Positions 1-7,247 of a DNA stretch of 17,187 nt are shown here, in pieces; the stretch's first letter is position 1; every line of letters begins with the position of its first letter. This stretch comes from Sphingomonadaceae bacterium (GTDB taxonomy: Bacteria > Pseudomonadota > Alphaproteobacteria > Sphingomonadales > Sphingomonadaceae), in contig JAFARM010000139.1 in assembly GCA_019245455.1 (NCBI GenBank), positions 1-17,187 on the forward strand. Direction: 5' to 3'. Under the pieces are notes generated by a model. The model was given only the letters and a program-made list of their open reading frames with translations. It was not told where the DNA came from and ran no database searches. A program made the translations under genes and the position numbers.

Positions 1-1
1 C

Positions 2-2923
2 TACCGCTCGTTCTTCGAGTTGGCCGCGAGCCACATCGGCACGGCGCTGGCGACGGCGCGTGCCTATGAACAGGAACGCCAGCGCGCCGAGGCGCTGGCC
101 GAGATCGACCGTGCCAAGACCGCCTTCTTCTCCAACGTCAGTCATGAATTCCGCACGCCGCTGACGCTGATGCTAGGGCCCCTCGAGGATGCGCTGGCCG
201 CAGCCGAGCCGTCGCCGCAGCGCGAGCGGATCGAGGTTGCGCACCGCAACGCGCTGCGCCTGCTGCGGCTGGTCAACTCGCTTCTCGACTTTGCCCGGAT
301 CGAGGCCGGACGGATCGAGGCGCGCTTCGTTCCCACCGACCTCGGTGCGCTGACCGCCGAGCTGGCGTCGTCGTTCCGCTCGGCGACCGAAAAGGCGGGG
401 CTCGATCTCGTCATCGACGTCGCACCGCTGCCTGGCCCGGCACTGATCGACCGCGATATGTGGGAGAAGATCGTCCTCAATCTCGTGTCGAATGCCTTCA
501 AGTTCACCTTCGCCGGACGGATCGCCGTGACGCTCGAAGGGGCCGACGGCCAGGCACGACTCGCCGTCAGCGACACTGGCGTCGGCATCGCCGAGGCCGA
601 ACTGCCGAGGCTGTTCGACCGCTTCCACCGCGTCGAGGGTGTGAACGGGCGCAGCTTCGAGGGTTCGGGGATCGGCCTTGCCCTCGTGCGGGAGCTGGTT
701 CTGCTGCACGGCGGCAATATCGCGGTGGCGAGCGAGCCGGGCCGCGGATCGACCTTCACCGTGACCGTTCCGCTGCGCCACGGCGAGGCGAGTACGGCGG
801 CCGATGCCGTCCACGCCCCGCCGGCGACGCGCGCCCAATCGTTCGTGGAGGAAGCGCTTCGCTGGTTGCCGGACGCCCGCACGTCAAACGAGCTCGACCT
901 GTTCGACGGAGAGGACGCCGCCGGCAACGGCCGGATCGCCGGTGGGGCGGGGGAAGGTGCGGGCGCGCGGGTGCTGCTGGCCGACGACAATGCCGACCTG
1001 CGGCAATATATTTGCCGCCTGCTCCGGGAGCGTGGCTACGCCGTTCAATCCGTCGCGGACGGCGAGGCGGCGCTCACCGCTCTACGTCACGACCGCGCCG
1101 ACATCCTTATCACCGACGTCATGATGCCGCGACTGGATGGTGTCGGCCTGCTGCGTGCGGTTCGCGACGATCCCGACCTGCGCGACCTGCCGGTGATCCT
1201 GCTGTCGGCACGCGCCGGCGACGAGGCCAAGGTCGAGGGTCTAGGCAGCGGTGCCGACGATTATCTGGTCAAGCCGTTCTCGGCGCGCGAGCTCGTCGCC
1301 CGCGTTGCGGCCAACCTGTCGCTGGCGCGGCTGCGACGCGAGGGCGAGGCCCGGCTGCGTGAGCTCAACGCGACGCTGGAGACACGGGTGGCCGCGGCGC
1401 TCGCCGAGAAGCGCCTGTTCGCCGACGTCATCGAGGCGACCGACGCCTTCGTCCAGATCGTCGACATGGACTACCGCTGGCTGGCCATCAATCACGCCGC
1501 AGCGGCCGAGTTCGCGCGCATCTTCGGCGTGCGGCCGCAGGTCGGCCAGTCGATGCTCGACGTCCTCGCGCATATGCCCGAACACCAGGCGGCGGTGCGC
1601 GCCGTATGGAGCCGCGCGCTAGGCGGCGAGGAGTTCGTCGAAACCGGCGAGTTCGGCGACCCCGAGCGCGACCGGCGCTGCTACGAGATGCGCTACCATG
1701 TGCTGCGCGACGCGACCGGCCGGCAGACGGGTGCCTACCAGTTCGTCTACGACGTAACCGACCGCGTTCGCGAGCAGGAGCGACTGGTTGCGGCCGAGGA
1801 ACAGCTGCGCCAGGCGCGGAAGATGGAAGCGATGGGTCAGCTGACCGGCGGCGTCGCCCACGACTTCAACAACCTGCTGACGCCGATCGTCGGCGCGCTC
1901 GACCTGCTCCAGCGCCGGCAGGTTGGCGGCGAGCGCGAGCAGCGGCTGATCGGCGGCGCGGCGCAGGCGGCCGACAAGGCCAAGACGCTCGTCCAGCGCC
2001 TGCTCGCCTTCGCCCGGCGGCAACCGCTGCAGGCGACGGCGGTCGATGTCGGCGATCTCGTTCGCGGCATGGCTGACCTTATCGACAGCACGACCGGGCC
2101 GCAGATCCGTACCGTGGTCGCCATCGCCGAGCGCGTGCCGCCGGCGCTTGCCGATGCCAACCAGCTCGAGATGGCCCTGCTCAACCTCAGCGTGAACGCG
2201 CGTGATGCCATGCCCGACGGCGGCACCCTCCGCATCGCGGTCGAGGCGGAAGCGGTGCCCGACGGCCATCGCGCCGTGCTTGCCGCCGGTCGCTACGTTC
2301 GGCTGACGGTGACCGATGACGGCCAGGGAATGGACAAGGCGACGTTGGAACGCGCCGTGGAGCCGTTCTTTTCGACAAAGGGCGTCGGCAAGGGCACGGG
2401 CCTCGGACTGTCGATGGTCCATGGCCTCGCCTCGCAGCTTGGCGGTGCCCTGGCGATCGACAGTCATCCGGGCCACGGCACGACGGTCGAACTGTGGCTG
2501 CCGATCAGCGACGAGCAACTTGTCGCGGCCGATGCGTCGGGGCAGCACTCGGGCAAAGGGCGCAGTGGCACCGTCCTGCTGGTCGACGATGAGGAACTCG
2601 TCCGCGCGAGCACCGCCGATATGCTGTCGGAACTCGGCTATACCGTCGTCGAGGCGGCTTCCGGCGAGGAGGCAATTCGGATCGTCCGTGACGGCGACCG
2701 CCCCGACCTCCTTGTTACTGATCACCTGATGCCCGGCATGACCGGCGTCGACCTTGCCCGCGTGCTGCGCGCCGAACACCCTGGGCTCGCCGCGCTGCTC
2801 GTCTCGGGCTACGCCGACAGCGCCGGGGTCGCCGCCGACCTGCCGCGGCTGGTAAAGCCGTTTCGCAAGGACGACCTTGCCGCCGCGCTGGCGCAGGCGG
2901 CAGGGCCGATCGCGCCTGATTGA
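2..2923 (+). CDS. Tandem double-kinase hybrid sensor histidine kinase/response regulator (5' partial)
   Basis: The reading frame is open from the left edge (first full codon at 2), so the N-terminus lies outside the window; a TTG at 20 is probably internal. Numbering from the first codon, residues 1-25 look like the end of a GAF-type sensor domain and run into the dimerisation helix. Then come a first HisKA (SHEFRTP, phospho-acceptor His48) and HATPase (N box Asn160/Asn164, DTGVGI, GSGIGLALV), a receiver (Asp372 in ITDVMMP, Lys424), a charged coiled-coil linker (about 440-470), a PAS domain (about 470-590), a second HisKA (GVAHDFNNLL, His620) and HATPase (N box Asn728/Asn732, DDGQGM, GTGLGLSMV), and a C-terminal receiver (Asp907 in DHLMP, Lys952). 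All key residues are present in both kinase modules. The protein should autophosphorylate and pass phosphate through its own receivers; the signal and the output are unknown. No membrane segment is visible in this part. It converges with the aminotransferase gene across a 116-nt gap and shows no functional link to it. Confidence 0.93.
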   Translation, partial: YRSFFELAASHIGTALATARAYEQERQRAEALAEIDRAKTAFFSNVSHEFRTPLTLMLGPLEDALAAAEPSPQRERIEVAHRNALRLLRLVNSLLDFARIEAGRIEARFVPTDLGALTAELASSFRSATEKAGLDLVIDVAPLPGPALIDRDMWEKIVLNLVSNAFKFTFAGRIAVTLEGADGQARLAVSDTGVGIAEAELPRLFDRFHRVEGVNGRSFEGSGIGLALVRELVLLHGGNIAVASEPGRGSTFTVTVPLRHGEASTAADAVHAPPATRAQSFVEEALRWLPDARTSNELDLFDGEDAAGNGRIAGGAGEGAGARVLLADDNADLRQYICRLLRERGYAVQSVADGEAALTALRHDRADILITDVMMPRLDGVGLLRAVRDDPDLRDLPVILLSARAGDEAKVEGLGSGADDYLVKPFSARELVARVAANLSLARLRREGEARLRELNATLETRVAAALAEKRLFADVIEATDAFVQIVDMDYRWLAINHAAAAEFARIFGVRPQVGQSMLDVLAHMPEHQAAVRAVWSRALGGEEFVETGEFGDPERDRRCYEMRYHVLRDATGRQTGAYQFVYDVTDRVREQERLVAAEEQLRQARKMEAMGQLTGGVAHDFNNLLTPIVGALDLLQRRQVGGEREQRLIGGAAQAADKAKTLVQRLLAFARRQPLQATAVDVGDLVRGMADLIDSTTGPQIRTVVAIAERVPPALADANQLEMALLNLSVNARDAMPDGGTLRIAVEAEAVPDGHRAVLAAGRYVRLTVTDDGQGMDKATLERAVEPFFSTKGVGKGTGLGLSMVHGLASQLGGALAIDSHPGHGTTVELWLPISDEQLVAADASGQHSGKGRSGTVLLVDDEELVRASTADMLSELGYTVVEAASGEEAIRIVRDGDRPDLLVTDHLMPGMTGVDLARVLRAEHPGLAALLVSGYADSAGVAADLPRLVKPFRKDDLAAALAQAAGPIAPD

Positions 2924-3039
2924 GCGCGGACGGTGACGCAGCCGCCAAGGTGATGCGGGTTTGCAAGGATTTGCGCCGAACTCGCCATGGCAGCAAGGTC
3001 GTGCGCGTCTGCATCGGCGGTTCGCCGGTTCGACGTGCG

Positions 3040-4311
3040 CTAACGGAGAACGTCCGCGAGGCAGGAAACGAGTTGATCGGCGTGCTCGGCAGCGAAGGGC
3101 AGCGGCGGGCGGATCTTCAGTGTGCGGCCGTCGGCTCCGGTCGCGCTGATCAGAACGCCGCGGTCGCGCAGCCGATTGACGAGCGTGCTTGCCGCCGTCG
3201 GCGTCGGACAGTCTGCGGCGATGGCCAGGCCGGTGCCGCGAACATTGGCGATCGCGCCGGTGCGGTCCGACAAATCGGCGAGCGCGGCACGGATGTCGTC
3301 GCCGACGGCTGCGGCGTTACTGGCGAGTCTTTCGTCGTCGATCACGTCGAGGACCGCGATCCCCGCCGCGGCGGCAACGGCGTTTCCACCGAAGGTATTG
3401 AAATAGCGCACCTTGCCAAACGCTTGGGCAAGATCGGTACGGCACGCGACCATCGCCACGGGATAGCCATTGCCCATCGGCTTGCCGCACGTGACCAGGT
3501 CGGGCGCGACGCCGTGATGGCAGAATCCCCAGAAGGAAGGTCCGACGCGTCCAAGGCCGGCCTGTACTTCGTCGGCGATGAACAGGCCGCCGGCGGCGCG
3601 GGTTGCCGCGACCGCCGGTGCGATGACGCCGGCGGGCCCGCCGAGGACGCCGTCGCTCGACAGGATGGTGTCGAGAAGCAGGACGGCGGGACCATGGCCC
3701 GCGGCGGCAAGCTCGTCGGCGGCGGCGGCGACACGGCTGGCGAAGCGGACGGCCGCGTCGGGCTCGTCATGCCCCGGCGGCGCGACCGACCGGACAAACG
3801 GATGCAGGGGAACGTCCGGGCCAAGCGACGGCGACATCCCGGCAAGCAGCTCGGTGACGCCGTGATAGGCATTGGACGTGACGATGACCCCGCGGCCTAC
3901 GCGCGCTCGGGCCATGCGCAGCGCAAGGTCGTTCGCCTCCGAACCCGTGCAGGTGAACATGACGTGGGCGAGCGGTGGCGGCAGGGTCGCGACAAGCCGC
4001 TCCGCATAGGCGACGATGGTCGCATCGAGATAGCGCGTGTGGGTGGCGAGCGTCGCAGCCTGGCCGGCGATGGCCGCGACCACGCGCGGGTGGCAGTGGC
4101 CGACCGCCGCGACATTGTTGTAGGCGTCCAGGTAACGCTCGCCGTTGGCCGAATACAGCCAAACCCCTTCGCCGCGAACGAGGTGAAGCGGCCGTTGGTA
4201 GAACAGCCGATAGGCGGGGCCCAAGGCGCGCGCGCGTCGGGCGATAAGAGCGCGGTCGGCCGACGCCAGCAGATCGCCCGCCGCGGGATCATAGGCGTTG
4301 ACCATCGTCAT
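3040..4311 (-). CDS. Class III PLP enzyme, AGXT2L-like (probable amino-alcohol phosphate phospho-lyase)
   Basis: The 423-residue protein is a complete fold-type I class III aminotransferase homologue. The signature YLDAYNNVAAVGHCHP (60-75) closely resembles that of the animal AGXT2L1/AGXT2L2 (ETNPPL/PHYKPL) enzymes. TGSEAND (122-128) binds the PLP phosphate, DEVQAG (247-252) holds the Asp that pairs with the pyridine nitrogen, and CGKPMGNGYP (275-284) gives Schiff-base Lys277; NTFGGN (305-310) follows. AGXT2L enzymes are not transaminases: they eliminate phosphate and ammonia from phosphoethanolamine or 5-phosphohydroxylysine to give an aldehyde. The start ATG at 4311 overlaps the stop of the upstream kinase (ATGA), so the two are probably translationally coupled, and a kinase partner is what a phospho-lyase needs. 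It is the last gene of the C45-kinase-lyase operon. A conventional omega-transaminase is the main alternative. The fold is certain; the lyase role is inferred from signature and neighbour. Confidence 0.9.
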   Translation of the reverse strand: MTMVNAYDPAAGDLLASADRALIARRARALGPAYRLFYQRPLHLVRGEGVWLYSANGERYLDAYNNVAAVGHCHPRVVAAIAGQAATLATHTRYLDATIVAYAERLVATLPPPLAHVMFTCTGSEANDLALRMARARVGRGVIVTSNAYHGVTELLAGMSPSLGPDVPLHPFVRSVAPPGHDEPDAAVRFASRVAAAADELAAAGHGPAVLLLDTILSSDGVLGGPAGVIAPAVAATRAAGGLFIADEVQAGLGRVGPSFWGFCHHGVAPDLVTCGKPMGNGYPVAMVACRTDLAQAFGKVRYFNTFGGNAVAAAAGIAVLDVIDDERLASNAAAVGDDIRAALADLSDRTGAIANVRGTGLAIAADCPTPTAASTLVNRLRDRGVLISATGADGRTLKIRPPLPFAAEHADQLVSCLADVLR

Positions 4312-5291
4312 CGGGCCACCGCGCCGCCGACAAGATCGGCCTCAAGCTGCGCCGCGCCACCGTTGGCCAGCCAGCGCAGGCCGGCGACGGCACTGGCGGC
4401 GTTGCGCAGCAGGTAGGCGGCGTCCATCGGCCGCTCGGCGGCGCGGCGAGCGGTAATCGCCAGCGTCATGCCCAGTCGCGCCGCGATCAGCCCAGGGATC
4501 GCCGCGACCTCTTCGGGGACGAGCTGAGCCGCCTCGGCGTAGGTGGCGATCAGCGCCACCGCGCCGGGATCGCTGACGTGATAGGCGGCGGCGACGGCGA
4601 GATCGGCCGCACGGGTCCCCCGGTGCAGATCGCCGAAGTCGATCAGCGCGGCCACGTTGCCGTCCGGTGCGACGATGACGTTGAACGGATTGAGATCGCC
4701 GTGCACCGCCTGACGCGGCAGCGTCTGGTACGTCGACGGAAGGTCGAGCGCGGTGGCGGCGAGGCGGCGCGTCTCTGCATTGGTGATATGGTCCAGCCAG
4801 CGGCGCGCCGCGTCAGCCTGCGCCAAGTCCCACTCGAGCGGCCTGGCGAGCGCCGGATGCGCGAAGTCGGCCAGCGCGCGCGTCAGGCGGCCCGCGGTTT
4901 CGCCGAGCGCAGCGAGTGTCGCTCCGGATGGCGCGCTGTCGCTGAGCAACGCTCCGTCGTGAAAGGTCAGCAGCCACGCCGCTCCCTCGGCGAGCTCGAC
5001 GAGCGACGCCCCGGCTCGCGTCCGCACGACGCGCGGAACAGGCAGGTCGGGAGCCTGCTCGGCAAGGTGATCGAGCGCGGCAATCTGCAGCGGGATGCTT
5101 TGCTCCGCCTCCGGGGCCGCAACAATCTTCAGCACGTAACGGCGGCCGTCGACGCCCTCGATCAGGTGATTGGCATCGCGCTCGCCACCGAGCCGACGAA
5201 TGCCCGCCACCGCGACGAAGCGCTCGGCGAGGGCGCGGGTCGCGTCGACGGGCGGTCGGGGCGATGCTCCGGCGAGCAGCGACGCGTCCAT
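4308..5291 (-). CDS. APH-family small-molecule kinase, hydroxylysine/ethanolamine-kinase-like
   Basis: The 327-residue protein has the aminoglycoside phosphotransferase/choline kinase fold. Visible motifs are GGERDANHLIEG (35-46) in the glycine-loop region, VLKIV with ATP-binding Lys55, the catalytic loop HGDLNPFN (His197, Asp199, Asn204), and the metal-binding LIDFGD (Asp218). The GERDxN and IDFGD signatures are typical of the HYKK (hydroxylysine kinase) branch rather than of antibiotic-resistance kinases. In several bacteria this kinase is fused to an AGXT2L-like domain; here the two are separate genes sharing an ATGA overlap. The start ATG at 5291 lies 2 nt after the stop of the C45 gene; the frame is open further upstream, but only as antiparallel noise over that gene. 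The likely role is ATP-dependent phosphorylation of an amino alcohol to prime it for the next enzyme. The substrate (ethanolamine, hydroxylysine, other) cannot be read from the sequence. Confidence 0.88.
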   Translation of the reverse strand: MDASLLAGASPRPPVDATRALAERFVAVAGIRRLGGERDANHLIEGVDGRRYVLKIVAAPEAEQSIPLQIAALDHLAEQAPDLPVPRVVRTRAGASLVELAEGAAWLLTFHDGALLSDSAPSGATLAALGETAGRLTRALADFAHPALARPLEWDLAQADAARRWLDHITNAETRRLAATALDLPSTYQTLPRQAVHGDLNPFNVIVAPDGNVAALIDFGDLHRGTRAADLAVAAAYHVSDPGAVALIATYAEAAQLVPEEVAAIPGLIAARLGMTLAITARRAAERPMDAAYLLRNAASAVAGLRWLANGGAAQLEADLVGGAVAR

Positions 5292-5293
5292 CG

Positions 5294-6373
5294 TCAGCGC
5301 GAAAGCCGATAGGGGCGATAGCCGCGTTGACACGGCGGACCGAGACTGACGACCGCCTCGACCGCCGCGGGCCGGGGTCGGAGCGCGGCGATCATCGAGC
5401 CGGTGGTAAAGCTGATCACGCCCTCGCCCCCCAGCCGACAGACGGGATTTGCCGGATCGTCGTCGGCACTGAGTGCCGCCATCAGCCCGATCAGCGTCGC
5501 CTCCTTGCCGTCCAGGCGCGCCTCCAACGAGCGCAGGCGCGCGACCGAGTTGATCTCGCCGGGCGGATAGGGATCGGCGTTGGCAAGCGGGTGGTTGGTG
5601 TGGACGACGCGGTCGCGGTGACGGCCACGATATTCGACGACGCCTGCCGACGAGCATTCGAGCGACACGATGTCGTCGGCATCGGCGATAAGGTAATGCT
5701 GATTGGTCGCGTGCTGCAGCGACCGGCAGCGCGCCGCCGCGGCAGCCGCGCTGTTCATCTCCAGCAGGGCGCGGATCACGAAGGCGACCGGCAGTCCCTC
5801 GCGGGCCGAGGGAAGCTGCGGCAACGAGTTGACGCAGACACCTACGCCGTGATCGTTCACCCCGAGAAGGGCGATGACGCCGGCGGTGGTCAGCACCAGG
5901 CAGCCAGGGCGCTCGCCCTGCGGCGCGTGACGGACGACGCGCTGGAAACCGTCGGTATAGGGGCCAAGATCCATGTTCTGGCCGATCCAGGTTTCCTTGC
6001 CGCCGGCACCGCGGACGGCGAAGCTCGAGCATTTCTGCACCGGTCGAGCGCGATGGACGCGGCTGCGATAGGCCCACTCCTCGTCGAGGAGTTGCAGGAC
6101 GAAGACAGCGTCGCGCGGTAGGGACGCGCCCGCGGCAATGCCCTCGACCTCGCGCAGCAAGTGCGGCACGTCGCGTTCGATCGCGTCGACGAAATCGGTA
6201 TCTTCGAGCATCGCGGCGACGTAAGCGCCAGGGTCGGCGATGCCGCTACGGCCGAACGATGCCAGCAAGGCCGCATAATGATCGGCGATATCAGCGGCGA
6301 AGGCACGGCCCTGCGCCAGGCCGCGCTCGAACGGGTCTCCTGCGACGTCGAGAGTCACGGCAGCTGACGGCAT
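5294..6373 (-). CDS. C45-family autoproteolytic amide hydrolase/acyltransferase
   Basis: This protein resembles the isopenicillin N acyltransferase (AAT) family of Ntn hydrolases. These are made as a precursor that cuts itself in front of a Cys, which becomes the N-terminal nucleophile. Numbered from the ATG at 6373 (359 aa), the candidate nucleophile is Cys115 in QKCSSFAV. It is followed by GQNMDL (131-136), the conserved Asn/Asp strand of the family. GVNDHGVGVCVNSL and the later HTNHPL are also family-like. There is no signal peptide, so it is probably cytoplasmic. An upstream in-frame GTG at 6406 would add 11 residues; ATG 6373 is preferred because a purine-rich AAGAA lies just before it and it leaves a normal leader after the promoter at 6432-6461. 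It is the first gene of the operon with the kinase and phospho-lyase, so it may release an amine from an N-acyl or peptide conjugate for them. The substrate is unknown. Confidence 0.85.
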   Translation of the reverse strand: MPSAAVTLDVAGDPFERGLAQGRAFAADIADHYAALLASFGRSGIADPGAYVAAMLEDTDFVDAIERDVPHLLREVEGIAAGASLPRDAVFVLQLLDEEWAYRSRVHRARPVQKCSSFAVRGAGGKETWIGQNMDLGPYTDGFQRVVRHAPQGERPGCLVLTTAGVIALLGVNDHGVGVCVNSLPQLPSAREGLPVAFVIRALLEMNSAAAAAARCRSLQHATNQHYLIADADDIVSLECSSAGVVEYRGRHRDRVVHTNHPLANADPYPPGEINSVARLRSLEARLDGKEATLIGLMAALSADDDPANPVCRLGGEGVISFTTGSMIAALRPRPAAVEAVVSLGPPCQRGYRPYRLSR

Positions 6374-6422
6374 CGGTTCTTGTCGTGCACTTTCCGGCCC
6401 CGGCACTCGACAGCTCCCTTTT

Positions 6423-6432
6423 TGTGATCACA
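6423..6432. promoter_or_regulatory. Probable GntR operator, TGTGATCACA palindrome (site 1)
   Basis: This is a perfect 10-bp palindrome in the divergent region between the C45 operon and the GntR gene. The outermost pair breaks the 12-bp symmetry (TTGTGATCACAT). The same 10 bp recur at 12836-12845 before the TonB receptor gene. GntR-family sites generally have the inverted form GT-(N)x-AC, which this fits. It abuts and slightly overlaps the -10 hexamer of the C45-operon promoter, a position suited to repression. It differs from a CRP site because the half-sites TGTGA/TCACA have no spacer of six. Confidence 0.75.
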
Positions 6433-6461
6433 TCATGCGGCGTTCGCGTCGGTGCTGTCAA
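6432..6461 (-). promoter_or_regulatory. Sigma70-type promoter of the C45-kinase-lyase operon
   Basis: Read on the minus strand there is a perfect TTGACA -35 box (6456-6461), an 18-bp spacer and a CATGAT -10 box (6432-6437, 4 of 6 consensus positions). Transcription would start near 6425, inside or just after the palindrome, with a leader of roughly 50 nt to the ATG at 6373. Boxes were found by eye; the start site has not been mapped. Confidence 0.6.
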
Positions 6462-6472
6462 GCCACTCTCGC

Positions 6473-6501
6473 TTGGCCCGCTCGCCAGTCTCGACTATAC
6501 G
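6473..6501 (+). promoter_or_regulatory. Candidate promoter of the GntR gene
   Basis: TTGGCC (6473-6478) and TATACG (6496-6501) are separated by 17 bp and each match 4 of 6 consensus positions. They would place a transcript start about 30 nt before the TTG at 6537. A second possibility is TCGACA (6407-6412) with CATCAT (6431-6436) and an 18-bp spacer; its -10 box would overlap the palindrome and allow autoregulation. Neither is strong. Confidence 0.35.
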
Positions 6502-6536
6502 GGCAGCAGCCGCGCCGCCTTGCGAAAGCCCCCGTC

Positions 6537-7247
6537 TTGGACACCGCGATCAGCGCCATCACAGCGACCGACGGCGTAACGCTTCAGCGGCGCGCCTATG
6601 ACGAGCTGCGTCGGCTGATCATGCAGGGTCTGATCGCGCCGGGGCAGAAACTGTCGATTCGCGGCGCGGCGCACGCGCTCGGCGTCAGCATGATGCCGGT
6701 TCGCGCAGCTCTGCAACGGCTTGAGTCCGAAGGCGCACTCGTCGGCCGTGGCGGCAAGCGCGTGATGGGCATTCCCGATCTGACCGCCGATGCCTATCGC
6801 GAGATCCGCGCCATTCGCGTCGAACTAGAAGGTTTGGCTGCCGAGCGTGCGGCCGGGCAAGTCACCGATGCCCAGGTCGCGGCGACGACAGCGCATTGCG
6901 TGCGAATGCAGGCGGCGGCCGAAGCCGGCGACCGCGCCGAGTATATTGCCGCCAACTGGGATTTCCATCTGTCGATCTATCAAGCGTGCGGGATGCCGAC
7001 GCTCGTTGCCATGATCGAAGGTCTGTGGATCCGCGTCGGTCCCTATGTCGCGACGATGATGCCCGACCGCGATGCCCTGATCCGCTCAATGCCCGCGCAC
7101 TGGGACATCGTCGCCGCGCTCAAGGCGCGCGACGGCCGCGCCGCTCGCGCTGGTATCGCCAGCGACATCGGCACGTCGGGGGCGACCCTGATTGCCGCGC
7201 TGGAGCGCCCGCGGGCGGCGGGCAAGCGCCGCGGTCAGGCGAAGTAG
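6537..7247 (+). CDS. GntR-family transcriptional regulator, FCD (FadR-type) subfamily
   Basis: From TTG 6537 the protein has 236 residues, normal for this family. Residues 15-80 form the winged helix-turn-helix (YDELRRLIMQG, LSIRGAAHALGVSMMPVRAALQRLESEG), and residues 85-220 the all-helical FCD ligand domain (IRVELEGLAAERA, NWDFHLSIYQACG, HWDIVAALKARDG). Candidate metal/ligand residues are Asn140, His144 and His188; where FCD proteins usually have a final His, Asp210 appears. An in-frame ATG at 6435 would add 34 residues of basic, non-family sequence and would overlap the operator, so TTG 6537 is preferred. The gene is divergent from the C45 operon, and its 3' end overlaps that of dsdA by 13 nt. 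It is the only regulator among the catabolic genes and is the likely binder of the two TGTGATCACA palindromes. The inducer is probably a small carboxylate or amino acid from the pathway, which is inference. Confidence 0.9.
   Translation: MDTAISAITATDGVTLQRRAYDELRRLIMQGLIAPGQKLSIRGAAHALGVSMMPVRAALQRLESEGALVGRGGKRVMGIPDLTADAYREIRAIRVELEGLAAERAAGQVTDAQVAATTAHCVRMQAAAEAGDRAEYIAANWDFHLSIYQACGMPTLVAMIEGLWIRVGPYVATMMPDRDALIRSMPAHWDIVAALKARDGRAARAGIASDIGTSGATLIAALERPRAAGKRRGQAK

Noticed and set aside
3015..3027. Possible hairpin CGGCG-GTT-CGCCG between the convergent sensor kinase and aminotransferase genes
   Set aside because: The stem is only 5 bp and there is no T run on either side, so it cannot be supported as an intrinsic terminator in G+C-rich DNA.
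2920..4416. Long open frame on the plus strand (498 codons) opposite the aminotransferase and kinase genes
   Set aside because: It lacks any recognisable motif, is rich in Arg/Gly/Asp as expected from antisense of G+C-rich codons, and the minus-strand protein has full family motifs.
4308..5291. Antibiotic-resistance (aminoglycoside) phosphotransferase
   Set aside because: The fold is shared, but the GERDxN and IDFGD signatures and the coupled AGXT2L-like gene point to metabolic amino-alcohol phosphorylation.
6423..6432. CRP/FNR binding site as an explanation of TGTGATCACA
   Set aside because: CRP sites need TGTGA and TCACA separated by about six bases; here the half-sites overlap with no spacer.
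7206..7217. Perfect 12-bp palindrome CGCCCGCGGGCG near the end of the GntR gene
   Set aside because: It is inside the coding sequence, has no loop, and such G/C-only palindromes are expected by chance at this composition.
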